Assembly: GCF_020442045.1 (NCBI RefSeq)
Contig: NZ_JAGRLA010000126.1
Span: 1-48,483 of the forward strand
Length of the DNA stretch: 48,483 bases
Direction: 5' to 3'
Source of the DNA: Bauldia sp.
Lineage (GTDB): Bacteria > Pseudomonadota > Alphaproteobacteria > Rhizobiales > Kaistiaceae
Of the stretch, positions 1 through 8,108 are shown one piece after another. Every line of letters starts with the position of its first letter. The stretch's first letter is position 1. The notes below the pieces were generated by a model. That model had not been told where the DNA came from. It worked only from the letters and a program-made list of their open reading frames with translations, and made no database searches. Position numbers and translations under genes: made by a program.

Positions 1-277
1 AGGACCCGTAGTTTTCCAAGGATAATCCTCCCCGATCCGTCTTATTGGCTCCGGCTGCTACCGGGCCGGTCCCCCTGGACACGAAAGCCGCAGGCTTCGA
101 TTTCGCGGCCGACACCCTATCGCCGCCATCGCGGCGCTCCAAGCCTGTTCCACCGCGCCGACCAGAAGCGTGCCGGACCGCACGGCAGGCCCACGCTCCC
201 GTCCCGCTTGCAGGTCGTAAATTTGGCGTGATAAGCATGGATACTCATATCTTGACATAAAAAATGATGCTTCAAAC
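1..277. other. Left-edge non-coding stretch upstream of the XRE gene
   Basis: I see no convincing gene here. The short plus-strand frame from 45 has proline/arginine-rich composition and no recognisable domain. The last 60 bases are much more AT-rich than the surroundings and contain a perfect TTGACA hexamer at 252-257, but no acceptable -10 follows before the ATG at 278. A weaker pair, TTGGCG (223-228) and TCATAT (245-250) with 16 nt between, could serve the operon that starts at 278. This is the probable promoter region of the XRE-hyf operon; the exact promoter is unresolved. Confidence 0.35.
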
Positions 278-523
278 ATGATTACTGCCGCCCAGCTCCG
301 TGCCGCACGTGCCCTCGCCGGCCTCGACCAGCGCCAGATCGCCGAGCTTGCCGGCCTGTCCGTGCCGACAATCCAGCGAATGGAAGCGAGCGACGGCGTG
401 ATCCGGGGCAATGTCGATTCGCTGATGAAGCTGATCGACGCGCTCGACACGGCCGGCATCGAACTGATCGGAGAAGGGGCGGCGAGTGCGGACGGCGGGC
501 GGGGAGTACGCCTCAAGGCATGA
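278..523 (+). CDS. Small XRE-family helix-turn-helix regulator
   Basis: An 81-residue protein that is essentially one Cro/C1-type HTH domain. Residues about 4-30 (AAQLRAARALAGLDQRQIAELAG, read as two pieces) give helices 1-2, and LSVPTIQRMEASDG gives the recognition helix. A short C-terminal arm follows, with no ligand-binding domain. Its last codons overlap the start of hyfB by four bases (ATGA at 520-523), so it is the first gene of the membrane-complex operon and is translationally coupled to it. It is therefore a likely autoregulator of that operon (inference). There is no good Shine-Dalgarno before the ATG, only an AT-rich leader, so a leaderless or weakly initiated transcript is possible. 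An antitoxin role is an alternative, but no toxin gene is adjacent. Confidence 0.85.
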   Translation: MITAAQLRAARALAGLDQRQIAELAGLSVPTIQRMEASDGVIRGNVDSLMKLIDALDTAGIELIGEGAASADGGRGVRLKA

Positions 524-2520
524 CCATCCTGCTGCTGTCGGTCGTCGGGTTGCTGGTTCTCGGCCTGGTCTCGATCCCGGCGGGCCATTCGCCGCGCATG
601 TCGGCCATCGTCTACGGGCTTTCGGCGGCGATCACGGCCGTGCTGCTGGCCCACGCGCTCGCGCACCTTGTCTCCGGGTCTGGACCCGTCAGCCAGACCA
701 TGCCGCTTGGGTTGCCATGGATCGGCGTCCATTTCCGGCTCGACGCGCTGTCGGCGCTTTTTCTGGCGATCGTCGCCGCCGGCGGACTCGCCGCGAGCGT
801 CTACGGCATCGGCTACGGGCGGCACGAGGAATCGCCGGGGCGGGTGCTGCCCTTCTTTCCCGCCTTCCTGGCCGGGATGGTGCTCGTCGTCCTCGCCGAC
901 GATGCCTTCACCTTCCTCGTCTCGTGGGAGTTCATGTCGCTCGCGTCCTGGGCCCTCGTCATGGCGCACCACCGGGAAGCCGACAACGCACGGTCCGGCT
1001 ACGTCTACCTGATCATGGCGGCCTTCGGGACCTTCTGCCTGCTGCTCGCCTTCGGCCTGCTGGCCGGCGCGCAGGGCAGCTACGCCTTTTCGGCCATGCG
1101 TGGCGAAGCCCTGACGCCGGTGACCGCCGGATTGGTCCTCGCCCTGGCGCTCGTCGGCGCAGGCTCGAAGGCGGGGCTGGTGCCCCTCCATGTCTGGCTG
1201 CCCCTTGCCCATCCCGCGGCACCCAGCCACGTCTCGGCGCTGATGAGCGGCGTCATGACCAAGGTCGCGATCTATGCCTTCATCCGGATCATCTTCGACC
1301 TCGCCGGCCCGATCGAATGGTGGTGGAGCGTGCCGCTGCTGGTCGTCGGCGCATGCACGGCGGTGCTCGGCGTCCTCTACGCCACCATGCAGGAGGACAT
1401 GAAACGGGTCCTCGCCTATTCGACGATCGAGAATATCGGCATGATCTTCGTCGGGCTTGGCCTCGCCCTCGCCTTCGCGGCGAACGGCTTCGCCGCCGCT
1501 GCGGCTCTGGCGATGACGGCGGCGCTTTTCCATGCGATCAATCATTCGCTGTTCAAGAGCCTGCTCTTCTTCGGCGCGGGCGCCGTTCTGAGGGCAACCG
1601 GCGAGCGGCGGATGGATGCGCTCGGCGGGCTGATCCACCGCATGCCGCGGACCGGCATCGTCTTCCTGGTCGGCTGCGTGGCGATATCCGCCCTGCCGCC
1701 GCTCAACGGCTTCGCCTCCGAATGGCTGATGCTGCAGGCCATCCTGCAGAGCCCCGACCTGCCCGAGTGGGTGCTCAAGCTGAGCATCCCGGCGGTGGGT
1801 GCCATGCTCGCCCTGGCGACCGCGCTCGCCGCGGCCTGCTTCGTCCGGATCTATGGCATCGTCTTTCTCGGCCGGCCGCGCACCGCCGAGGCCGCCGCCG
1901 CGCGCGAGGTGGACGGCTACGCACTGACGGCGATGTTCGCCCTCGGCGGGCTCTGCCTCGCGGCCGGCGTCCTGCCGGGCTTCGTCATCGACGGATTGGC
2001 ACCGGTGGTCAGCGGACTGGTCGGCGCCCGCATGCCGACCCAGGCGGGGATGGAATGGCTGTCGATCATGCCGGTCGCCGAAAGCCGCTCCTCCTACAAC
2101 GGGCTGCTCGGCTTCCTGTTCATCGTCTTCTCGGCCTCGATGGCCGCCTTCGTCATCCACCGCTTCGCGTCGCGGGCGATCCGGCGCGCACCGGCCTGGG
2201 ATTGCGGCTTCCCCGATCCCAGGCCGGCAGCCCAATACGGGGCGAGCAGCTTCGCACAGCCGATCCGACGCGTCTTCGCGGCAGCGATCGGGGCGAAGGA
2301 GACCGTGGACATGCCGCTGCCCGGCGACCTTCGCCCGGCCCGCTTCTCTTCCGTCATCCGCGACCGGGTATGGGATCTGCTCTACCAGCCAGTCGTAACC
2401 GGCGTCGCCGCGGCGGCCGACCGCCTCAACCGCTTCCAGTTCCTTACCATCCGACGCTATCTGAGCCTGGTCTTCGTCGTCCTTGTCGGATTGCTCATGG
2501 TGCTTGCGCTATGGCAGTGA
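520..2520 (+). CDS. hyfB: Hydrogenase-4 component B-like proton-antiporter subunit
   Basis: A 666-residue polytopic membrane protein of the Mrp-antiporter/NuoL-NuoM family. The central proton-antiporter domain is clear: GAGSKAGLVPLHVWLPLAHP around residue 210-230, followed by a helix with ALMSGVMTK, and the HAINHSLFKSLLFFGAGAV segment near residue 340. The conserved lysines of the proton channel are present. In group-4 hydrogenases and related complexes this subunit couples electron transfer to H+ or Na+ translocation across the inner membrane. It overlaps the next gene by 10 nt (2511-2520) and the preceding regulator by 4 nt, indicating a strictly coupled operon. The full length matches HyfB (about 670 residues). 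HyfB is the best name; HycC or NuoL-like are looser ones. Confidence 0.9.
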   Translation: MTILLLSVVGLLVLGLVSIPAGHSPRMSAIVYGLSAAITAVLLAHALAHLVSGSGPVSQTMPLGLPWIGVHFRLDALSALFLAIVAAGGLAASVYGIGYGRHEESPGRVLPFFPAFLAGMVLVVLADDAFTFLVSWEFMSLASWALVMAHHREADNARSGYVYLIMAAFGTFCLLLAFGLLAGAQGSYAFSAMRGEALTPVTAGLVLALALVGAGSKAGLVPLHVWLPLAHPAAPSHVSALMSGVMTKVAIYAFIRIIFDLAGPIEWWWSVPLLVVGACTAVLGVLYATMQEDMKRVLAYSTIENIGMIFVGLGLALAFAANGFAAAAALAMTAALFHAINHSLFKSLLFFGAGAVLRATGERRMDALGGLIHRMPRTGIVFLVGCVAISALPPLNGFASEWLMLQAILQSPDLPEWVLKLSIPAVGAMLALATALAAACFVRIYGIVFLGRPRTAEAAAAREVDGYALTAMFALGGLCLAAGVLPGFVIDGLAPVVSGLVGARMPTQAGMEWLSIMPVAESRSSYNGLLGFLFIVFSASMAAFVIHRFASRAIRRAPAWDCGFPDPRPAAQYGASSFAQPIRRVFAAAIGAKETVDMPLPGDLRPARFSSVIRDRVWDLLYQPVVTGVAAAADRLNRFQFLTIRRYLSLVFVVLVGLLMVLALWQ

Positions 2521-3467
2521 CGCTCGACTTCATCATCCAGGCCTTCCAGATGGTGTTGGTGCTGGCACTGGCGCCGCTGCTCACCGGCTTGGTGCGCAAG
2601 CTGAAGACGCGGCTCCAGCGCCGGCAGGGTCCATCCATCATCCAGCCCTATCGCGACCTGATCCGCCTCGCGCGGAAGGAAGTGGTGCTGGCCGAAACCG
2701 CCTCCTGGCTTTTCCGGGCCACGCCCTATCTGGTCTTCGCGACGACCTGGGTCGCGGCGGCGCTGGTGCCGACCTTCGCGACCGGGCTGATCTTCTCCTG
2801 GTCGGCAGACCTGATTGCGATCATCGCCTTCCTCGCCACCGCGCGCTTCTTCCTCGCGCTCGCCGGGATGGACGTCGGCACCAGCTTCGGCGGCATCGGA
2901 TCGAGCCGCGAGGTGATGATCGCCTCTCTCGCCGAGCCGGCGATGATCATGATCGTCTTCACGCTGGCTCTGGTCGCCGGATCGACCCAGCTGTCGATCG
3001 TCGCCGAGGTCTTCGCGACCTCGGGAGTCGGCCTCCGGGTCTCGCTCGGGCTCGCCCTGCTCGCGCTGATCATGGTGGCCATCGCCGAGAACGGCCGCAT
3101 CCCGATCGACAACCCGGCGACCCATCTCGAGCTGACCATGGTGCATGAAGCGATGGTGCTCGAATATTCGGGTCGCCACCTGGCACTGATCGAGCTGGCG
3201 GCATCCCTGAAGCTGCTGCTCTACATCTCGCTGATCGGCTGCCTGTTCCTGCCGTGGCGGCTGGCGCCGGCCGGAGCGGGGATCGAGGCGATGGCCATCG
3301 CCCTCGGCATCTACCTCGTAAAGCTCGCGGTCGGTGGCACCTTGCTCGCCCTGTTCGAGACCGTGATCGCCAAGATGCGGGTCTTCCGGGTCCCGGATTT
3401 CCTCGGTGCGGGGCTGATGCTCGGCCTGCTGGCGACGCTCCTCCTCTTCGTGACGCGGAGCCTCTGA
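2511..3467 (+). CDS. hyfC: Hydrogenase-4 component C-like (NuoH-like) membrane subunit
   Basis: A 318-residue NuoH-family membrane subunit that connects the peripheral electron-transfer arm to the antiporter subunits. Recognisable stretches are RRQGPSIIQPYRDLIRLARKE (residues about 38-58; charged loop typical of the family), the TSFGGIGSSREVM loop near 125-137, and ENGRIPIDNPATHLELTMVHE near 190-210, which carries the conserved acidic residues of the quinone/proton region. About eight hydrophobic segments are visible. The ATG at 2511 lies inside the end of hyfB, and the stop overlaps the next ATG by one base (TGATG). A longer upstream reading in the same frame is only an out-of-frame shadow of hyfB. 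Confidence 0.9.
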   Translation: MAVTLDFIIQAFQMVLVLALAPLLTGLVRKLKTRLQRRQGPSIIQPYRDLIRLARKEVVLAETASWLFRATPYLVFATTWVAAALVPTFATGLIFSWSADLIAIIAFLATARFFLALAGMDVGTSFGGIGSSREVMIASLAEPAMIMIVFTLALVAGSTQLSIVAEVFATSGVGLRVSLGLALLALIMVAIAENGRIPIDNPATHLELTMVHEAMVLEYSGRHLALIELAASLKLLLYISLIGCLFLPWRLAPAGAGIEAMAIALGIYLVKLAVGGTLLALFETVIAKMRVFRVPDFLGAGLMLGLLATLLLFVTRSL

Positions 3468-4132
3468 TGGGGAGCGGCCTTTCCTTCGACGTCGCCCACC
3501 TCCTCGCCGGGAGCCTGGTGCTGGTGAGCTTCATGCTGCTCTACCAGGATCGCATGTATGCGCTCCTCAATATCTTCGCGCTGCATGCCCTCGTGCTTGC
3601 GCTGTCGGTGGCGTGGCAGGCCTATGTCCAGGACGCGCCGCATCTCTTCGTGACCGCAGCGATCGCGCTGATCTTCAAGGCCATCGTCATCCCGGTCGCG
3701 CTTCGCCGCATCGTCGAGCGGCTCGGCATCCATCGCGAGATCGAAACCGTCGGCGGGGTCGGCCTGACGATGCTCGCCGGCATGGCGCTGGTCGGCCTGT
3801 CGATGGTGGTGATGCTGAGAGTCACCGGTGACGCCGATCCGCTGGCCCGCGAAGACCTTGCCTTCGCGCTTTCCGTCGTCCTGCTCGGCCTGCTGATGAT
3901 GGTGACAAGACGCAACGCGGTCAGTCAGGTGATCGGCTTCATGTCGCTGGAGAATGGTCTGATCCTCGCCGCGACCGGCGCCAAGGGCATGCCGCTGGTC
4001 GTCGAGATCAGCGTCGCCTTCTCGATCCTCATCGCCTTCATCGTCATCGGCATCTTCCTGTTCCGCATCCGCGAACGATTCGACACCGTCGACGTCCGGG
4101 CGCTCGACGACTTCCGCGGGGAACGGCAATGA
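3467..4132 (+). CDS. hyfE: Hydrogenase-4 component E-like membrane subunit
   Basis: A 221-residue, highly hydrophobic protein resembling HyfE, whose C-terminal part is related to the NuoK/MrpC-type subunit. The segment RNAVSQVIGFMSLENGLILAATG (two pieces, residues about 148-170) carries the glutamate in SLENG that is the family hallmark and the probable proton-transfer residue. The C-terminal helix ends in a short charged tail. The start overlaps the hyfC stop by one base and the end overlaps hyfF by four (ATGA). HyfE length in enterobacteria is about 216 residues, so the gene is complete. Confidence 0.88.
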   Translation: MGSGLSFDVAHLLAGSLVLVSFMLLYQDRMYALLNIFALHALVLALSVAWQAYVQDAPHLFVTAAIALIFKAIVIPVALRRIVERLGIHREIETVGGVGLTMLAGMALVGLSMVVMLRVTGDADPLAREDLAFALSVVLLGLLMMVTRRNAVSQVIGFMSLENGLILAATGAKGMPLVVEISVAFSILIAFIVIGIFLFRIRERFDTVDVRALDDFRGERQ

Positions 4133-5580
4133 GCGTCGCGGGGATCGATCCGGAAATCGCGACGCTCGTCATCCCGCTCGTGGCGGCGGCGCTGCTCGCG
4201 GTCCTGCCGGGCTACAGGACGACGGCCCGCCTCAACATCGTCGCGTCCCTCGCGACGCTGGTCGCGGCCACGTCCCTCTTCTTCGTCGACCGGCCGCCGC
4301 CCGGCGCATATCTCCTCGTCGACGATCTCAATATCGTCTTCCTGGTGCTGACCGCCTTCGTCGCCTTCACGACCAGTATCTTCAGCGCCAGCTATATCGG
4401 CCACGAGATCGAGGCCGGTCATCTCAGCCCGGCCTATCTCCGCTTCTATCACGCGATGTACCAGCTGCTGATGTTCGGCATGAACCTCGCGCTGCTCGCC
4501 AACAATATCGGCATCATGTGGGTGGCGATCGAACTCGCGACGCTGACCACCGTGCTGATGGTCGGCATCTACCGGACGCATGAGGCGCTCGAGGCGGCGT
4601 GGAAATACTTCATCCTCGGCAGCGTCGGAATCGCGCTCGCACTGTTCGGGACGATCCTCGTCTACATGGCCTCCGGCCCGGTCATCGGCGAGGGCGGCGA
4701 CTCGATGGTCTGGACGAACCTCGTGGCGCATGCCGACCGCTTCGATCCGGCGCTGCTCAACGTCGCCTTCATCTTCCTGCTGCTCGGCTACGGCACCAAG
4801 GTCGGCCTCGCGCCTCTGCATGCCTGGCTGCCCGACGCCCATGCCGAGGGCCCGACACCGATCTCGGCGGTGCTCTCAGGCCTCCTCCTCAACGTCGCGC
4901 TCTACGCGGTGCTGCGGTTCAAGATCCTGCTCGCGGCCTCTCCCGACGCACTCGCCCCCGGACCACTGATGGTGACGATGGGTCTCTCGTCGCTGCTCTT
5001 CGCCGGGCTGATGCTCTACCGTCGCCGCGACATCAAACGGCTGTTCGCCTACTCGTCGATCGAGCATATGGGCGTCATCGTCTTCGCCTTCGGGATGGGC
5101 GGGCCGCTCGCCAATTTCGCTGGCCTGCTCCATATGGTCATGCACTCGCTGACCAAGTCCGGGATTTTCTTCGCCGTCGGCCACATCGCCCAGGTCAAGG
5201 GCACCCAGAAAATAGCCGGCATCCGCGGACTGACGGTCAGCCACCCGGCGCTCGGCTGGGCCTTCGTCGTCGGCGTCGTCGCGATCGCCGGCCTGCCGCC
5301 GCTCGGCATCTTCATGAGCGAATTCCTGGTGGTGACATCCACCTTCGCCAGGGAACCGCTTCTCGCCGTCATCCTCGTTGTCGGACTGCTGGTCGGCCTC
5401 GGAGCCCTGTTCCTGCGGGTCAACGACATCGCCTTTGGCGAGCCGACCGGGAGCACCGCGCCGGTTAAGGCGAGCTACCTGCCGATGTATGTCCATTTCG
5501 GCCTTGTGCTGGCGGCCGGCGTCTATGTCCCGCCGATGCTCGCTCTCTGGTTCGAAAACGTTTCGGCGCTGCTGGGGTGA
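4129..5580 (+). CDS. hyfF: Hydrogenase-4 component F-like proton-antiporter subunit
   Basis: A 483-residue NuoN/NuoM-like antiporter subunit, the second ion-pumping module of the complex. It carries the family motif GYGTKVGLAPLHAWLPDAHAE near residues 222-242, then GPTPISAVLSGLLL, and MHSLTKSGIFFAVGHIAQV near residues 337-355. In the helix that usually follows GPTPxSAxL, this protein reads LLLNVALY, without the extra lysine found in HyfB at the equivalent place. Four-base overlaps on both sides (4129-4132 and 5577-5580) keep it in strict operon order. There is no hyfD-like third antiporter, so the predicted membrane arm is B-C-E-F. Confidence 0.9.
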   Translation: MSVAGIDPEIATLVIPLVAAALLAVLPGYRTTARLNIVASLATLVAATSLFFVDRPPPGAYLLVDDLNIVFLVLTAFVAFTTSIFSASYIGHEIEAGHLSPAYLRFYHAMYQLLMFGMNLALLANNIGIMWVAIELATLTTVLMVGIYRTHEALEAAWKYFILGSVGIALALFGTILVYMASGPVIGEGGDSMVWTNLVAHADRFDPALLNVAFIFLLLGYGTKVGLAPLHAWLPDAHAEGPTPISAVLSGLLLNVALYAVLRFKILLAASPDALAPGPLMVTMGLSSLLFAGLMLYRRRDIKRLFAYSSIEHMGVIVFAFGMGGPLANFAGLLHMVMHSLTKSGIFFAVGHIAQVKGTQKIAGIRGLTVSHPALGWAFVVGVVAIAGLPPLGIFMSEFLVVTSTFAREPLLAVILVVGLLVGLGALFLRVNDIAFGEPTGSTAPVKASYLPMYVHFGLVLAAGVYVPPMLALWFENVSALLG

Positions 5581-7094
5581 TCGGCATGACGGTAACCCAA
5601 CTTCAGGCGCTGATCGGGGCAGGCAAGGCGGTTGAGAACCACCGTCCCGTGCCGCGCGCGATCGTGTCCGAAAGCACGTGGCGCGAAGCGATCGGGGCGC
5701 TTGCCGCGGAGCGCTGTTCGCTGCTCGGCCTCTGGGCTACGCCCGGCACGGTGCATATGGCCGTATGCGAAGGCTCCGAAATCGGCGTCCTCAGCCTCGA
5801 TTGCGCAGATGGGCATTTCCCGTCGGTCGGTGCACGCCATCCACCGGCGATCAGGCTGGAACGGGCGATCGCCGATCTCACCGGGCTCGAAGCCGCCGGC
5901 GCCCAGGACGTCCGGCCCTGGCTCGACCATGGCAAATGGGGCGTCAGGCGTCCGCTTGGCGATCGGATCGAGACGGACGGACCACCGCCGCCCTATCCGT
6001 TCCTCACCGCCGAAGGTGCCGGGCTCCACCAGATTCCGGTCGGCCCGGTCCACGCCGGGGTCATCGAGCCGGGTCATTTTCGATTCACCGCCAATGGCGA
6101 GACGGTGGTGCGGCTGGAGGAACGCCTCGGCTATGCCCACAAGGGAATCGAAGCGCTGATGGCCGGCGCCGATCTCGAAAGGGCGGCGAAGCTCGCGGGC
6201 CGCGTTTCAGGCGATTCGACGGTTGCCTACGCACTCGCCTTTGCCCGCGCCGTCGAGGCGGCGACCGATTGCGACGTACCGCCCCGTGCCCTGTATCTTC
6301 GCGCCCTGATGGCCGAGCTGGAACGGATCGCCAATCATCTCGGCGATATCGGCGCCATCTGCAACGATGCCGCCTTCGCCATCATGCTCGCCCATTGCGC
6401 GGTCTTGCGCGAGCGGGTTCTCCGCTTCGCGGCTGATGCCTTCGGACATCGGCTGATGATGGACCGCATCGTCCCCGGCGGCGTCGGTACCGACCTTGGG
6501 GCGGAGGATGTCACCGCGCTTCGCGGATTGATCAAGACCATCCGCAGGGACTTCCCGCGGCTGGTGCAGCTCTATGACCGGACCGCCTCCCTCCAGGACC
6601 GGACCGTCGGAACCGGGCATCTGCGGCCGGAACTCGCACGTCGCTTCGCTCCCGGCGGCTTTGTCGGGCGGAGCGCCGGACGCAGCTTCGACGCGCGCAT
6701 GACGGTTGCCTATCCGCCGTATGATGCACTCGAATTCGCCGTGCCGACCCGTGCTGAGGGCGACGTCAACGCACGGGTATGGGTCCGCATCGAGGAGGTC
6801 GAGCAAAGCCTCGGCATCATCGAACAGATCCTGGCGAGCCTGCCGGCCGGCGACCTGATCCGCGACATCCCGGCACGCGGCGGCGAAGGCCTCGCGCTGG
6901 TCGAGGGCTTTCGCGGCGAGGTGCTTGCGTGGGTGCGTCTCTCAGACGACGGCACCCTCGCCCATTGCCATCTGCGCGACCCGTCGTGGTTCCAGTGGCC
7001 GCTGCTGGAGGCGGTCATCGAAGACAACATCGTCGCCGACTTCCCGCTCTGCAACAAGTCGTTCAACTGCTCCTACTCGGGACACGACCTCTGA
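5577..7094 (+). CDS. hyfG: HyfG-like large subunit lacking the [NiFe] L1 cysteines (Ehr complex)
   Basis: A 505-residue fusion of a NuoC-like N-terminal domain (about 1-150) and a NuoD/hydrogenase-large-subunit domain (about 165-505). Family landmarks are GYAHKGIEALM, the LMAELERIANHLGDIGAIC helix and RDPSW near the end. In true group-4 [NiFe] hydrogenases the first metal motif reads RxCGxC; here the same place is RVSGDS, with Ser211 and Ser214 in place of cysteine. The C-terminal CxxC is replaced by PLCNKSFNCSYSGHDL, with Cys492 and Cys498 at the wrong spacing. A Ni-Fe site is therefore not expected, and the protein fits energy-converting hydrogenase-related complexes. The start is GTG, overlapping the hyfF stop (GTGA); ATG at 5586 is an alternative. 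The homology is certain; the electron donor and acceptor are unknown. Confidence 0.9.
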   Translation: MIGMTVTQLQALIGAGKAVENHRPVPRAIVSESTWREAIGALAAERCSLLGLWATPGTVHMAVCEGSEIGVLSLDCADGHFPSVGARHPPAIRLERAIADLTGLEAAGAQDVRPWLDHGKWGVRRPLGDRIETDGPPPPYPFLTAEGAGLHQIPVGPVHAGVIEPGHFRFTANGETVVRLEERLGYAHKGIEALMAGADLERAAKLAGRVSGDSTVAYALAFARAVEAATDCDVPPRALYLRALMAELERIANHLGDIGAICNDAAFAIMLAHCAVLRERVLRFAADAFGHRLMMDRIVPGGVGTDLGAEDVTALRGLIKTIRRDFPRLVQLYDRTASLQDRTVGTGHLRPELARRFAPGGFVGRSAGRSFDARMTVAYPPYDALEFAVPTRAEGDVNARVWVRIEEVEQSLGIIEQILASLPAGDLIRDIPARGGEGLALVEGFRGEVLAWVRLSDDGTLAHCHLRDPSWFQWPLLEAVIEDNIVADFPLCNKSFNCSYSGHDL

Positions 7095-7606
7095 TGCGGA
7101 AGACCCTGCTCGACAGCCTGCGTGGCCCGCTGACGGAGACGCCGCCGCTGCTCCGGGACGGCGAGGCGGCCGACCTCGCGCGCGCCGTGGACAGGGTGGC
7201 GCGGCGCAGGCTGGGGCGCAGCCTGGCCATCAGGGAAGTGGATGCCGGATCCTGCAACGGGTGCGAACTGGAGATCCATGCGCTTTCCAATGCCTTCTAC
7301 GATCTCCAGCGCTTCGGGCTGAATTTCGTCGCTTCGCCACGCCACGCCGATGTGCTGATGGTGACCGGGCCGGTGACCACGAACATGCGGGAGGCGCTCG
7401 AGCGTACCTACAACGCGACGCCGAACCCGAAATGGGTGATGGCGGTCGGCGGCTGTGCGCTCGACGGCGGCATCTTCGCCGGCAGCTATGCCGTTGTCGG
7501 CGGTGTTGGCGAGGTGGTGCCGGTCGATATCCACATACCGGGCTGTCCGCCGCCGCCGGCCGACATCCTGCGTGGTTTGATTGCCCTGCTCGAAGCCGCG
7601 CGATAG
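7094..7606 (+). CDS. hyfI: HyfI/NuoB-like [4Fe-4S] small subunit
   Basis: A 170-residue NuoB-family subunit that holds the proximal [4Fe-4S] cluster next to the large subunit. The four ligands are visible: Cys54 and Cys57 in SCNGCE, Cys121 in GGCALDGG and Cys151 in IPGCPPPP. The CxxC spacing of the first pair is the hydrogenase type, unlike the tandem Cys-Cys of respiratory complex I. The ATG overlaps the hyfG stop by one base. It is the last gene of the run. No HyfA/HyfH-type ferredoxin subunit, formate dehydrogenase or hyp maturation gene lies in the window, so the route by which electrons reach this cluster is not encoded here. Confidence 0.9.
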   Translation: MRKTLLDSLRGPLTETPPLLRDGEAADLARAVDRVARRRLGRSLAIREVDAGSCNGCELEIHALSNAFYDLQRFGLNFVASPRHADVLMVTGPVTTNMREALERTYNATPNPKWVMAVGGCALDGGIFAGSYAVVGGVGEVVPVDIHIPGCPPPPADILRGLIALLEAAR

Positions 7607-7760
7607 CGCCCCGGTGGGTGGCCGGCGCGGCGTTCCGACGCGCTGCCCGGCGTGCTCTCTCTGGTCCCGACCATTGCTTGGCGATATCCTGTATCCCAGA
7701 CACTGCCGCTGCCGGACGGGACCGTCTCGCAGGACTGCGTTCTTTGCGGAAGGAGGCGAG

Positions 7761-8078
7761 ATGGGCGTTATGAACAAGTTGGTGATGAGGCGCGTGAGCG
7801 CCGGTATCGGCGTGGCGCTGTCCGTGGCCGCGACGCCTGCGCTGGCCGAGATGATCGACGGCTATCCCGACGCCATCGTCTGCCGCGTTTCGGATTTCCG
7901 GTCGATCGGCTACCTCCATCGGGTCAATGACGACGGTTCGGCGCTCTACATGACGCTTGGCCAGGAACTCGCCCAGGTAACGCCGGACGGCGTCTTCCAC
8001 CGCCAAGGCGCCAAGGACTGCGACGGCAAGACCCTCAAGCAGCTCGAAGCGGACGGCCAGGCCTTCGAGTTCGAGTAG
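7761..8078 (+). CDS. Small exported hypothetical protein
   Basis: A 105-residue protein with a clear Sec signal peptide: basic start, hydrophobic VSAGIGVALSVAATPALA, likely cleavage after ALA near residue 29. The mature part is about 76 residues with two cysteines (VCRVSDF and KDCDGK), probably a disulfide in the periplasm. I do not recognise a family. AGGAGG at 7751-7756 precedes ATG 7761 by four bases and ATG 7770 by thirteen; I keep the first. It sits 154 nt after the hyf operon, on the same strand and convergent with the cytochrome gene, so it could be a separate unit or a read-through tail of the operon. Confidence 0.7.
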   Translation: MGVMNKLVMRRVSAGIGVALSVAATPALAEMIDGYPDAIVCRVSDFRSIGYLHRVNDDGSALYMTLGQELAQVTPDGVFHRQGAKDCDGKTLKQLEADGQAFEFE

Positions 8079-8108
8079 CCGCCCGCGGCTCACCCGACCG
8101 GAGACGGG

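Noticed and set aside
252..257. Perfect TTGACA as the -35 of the XRE-hyf operon
   Set aside because: At 16-18 nt spacing the -10 would fall on or after the ATG at 278 and reads poorly, so I could not support it as the promoter.
58..2235. Long open frame of 725 codons on the minus strand opposite the hyfB gene
   Set aside because: Its translation is dominated by Arg, Asp, Glu, Gly and His, as expected from the complement of a GC-rich membrane-protein gene. It has no domain, and hyfB on the other strand is unmistakable.
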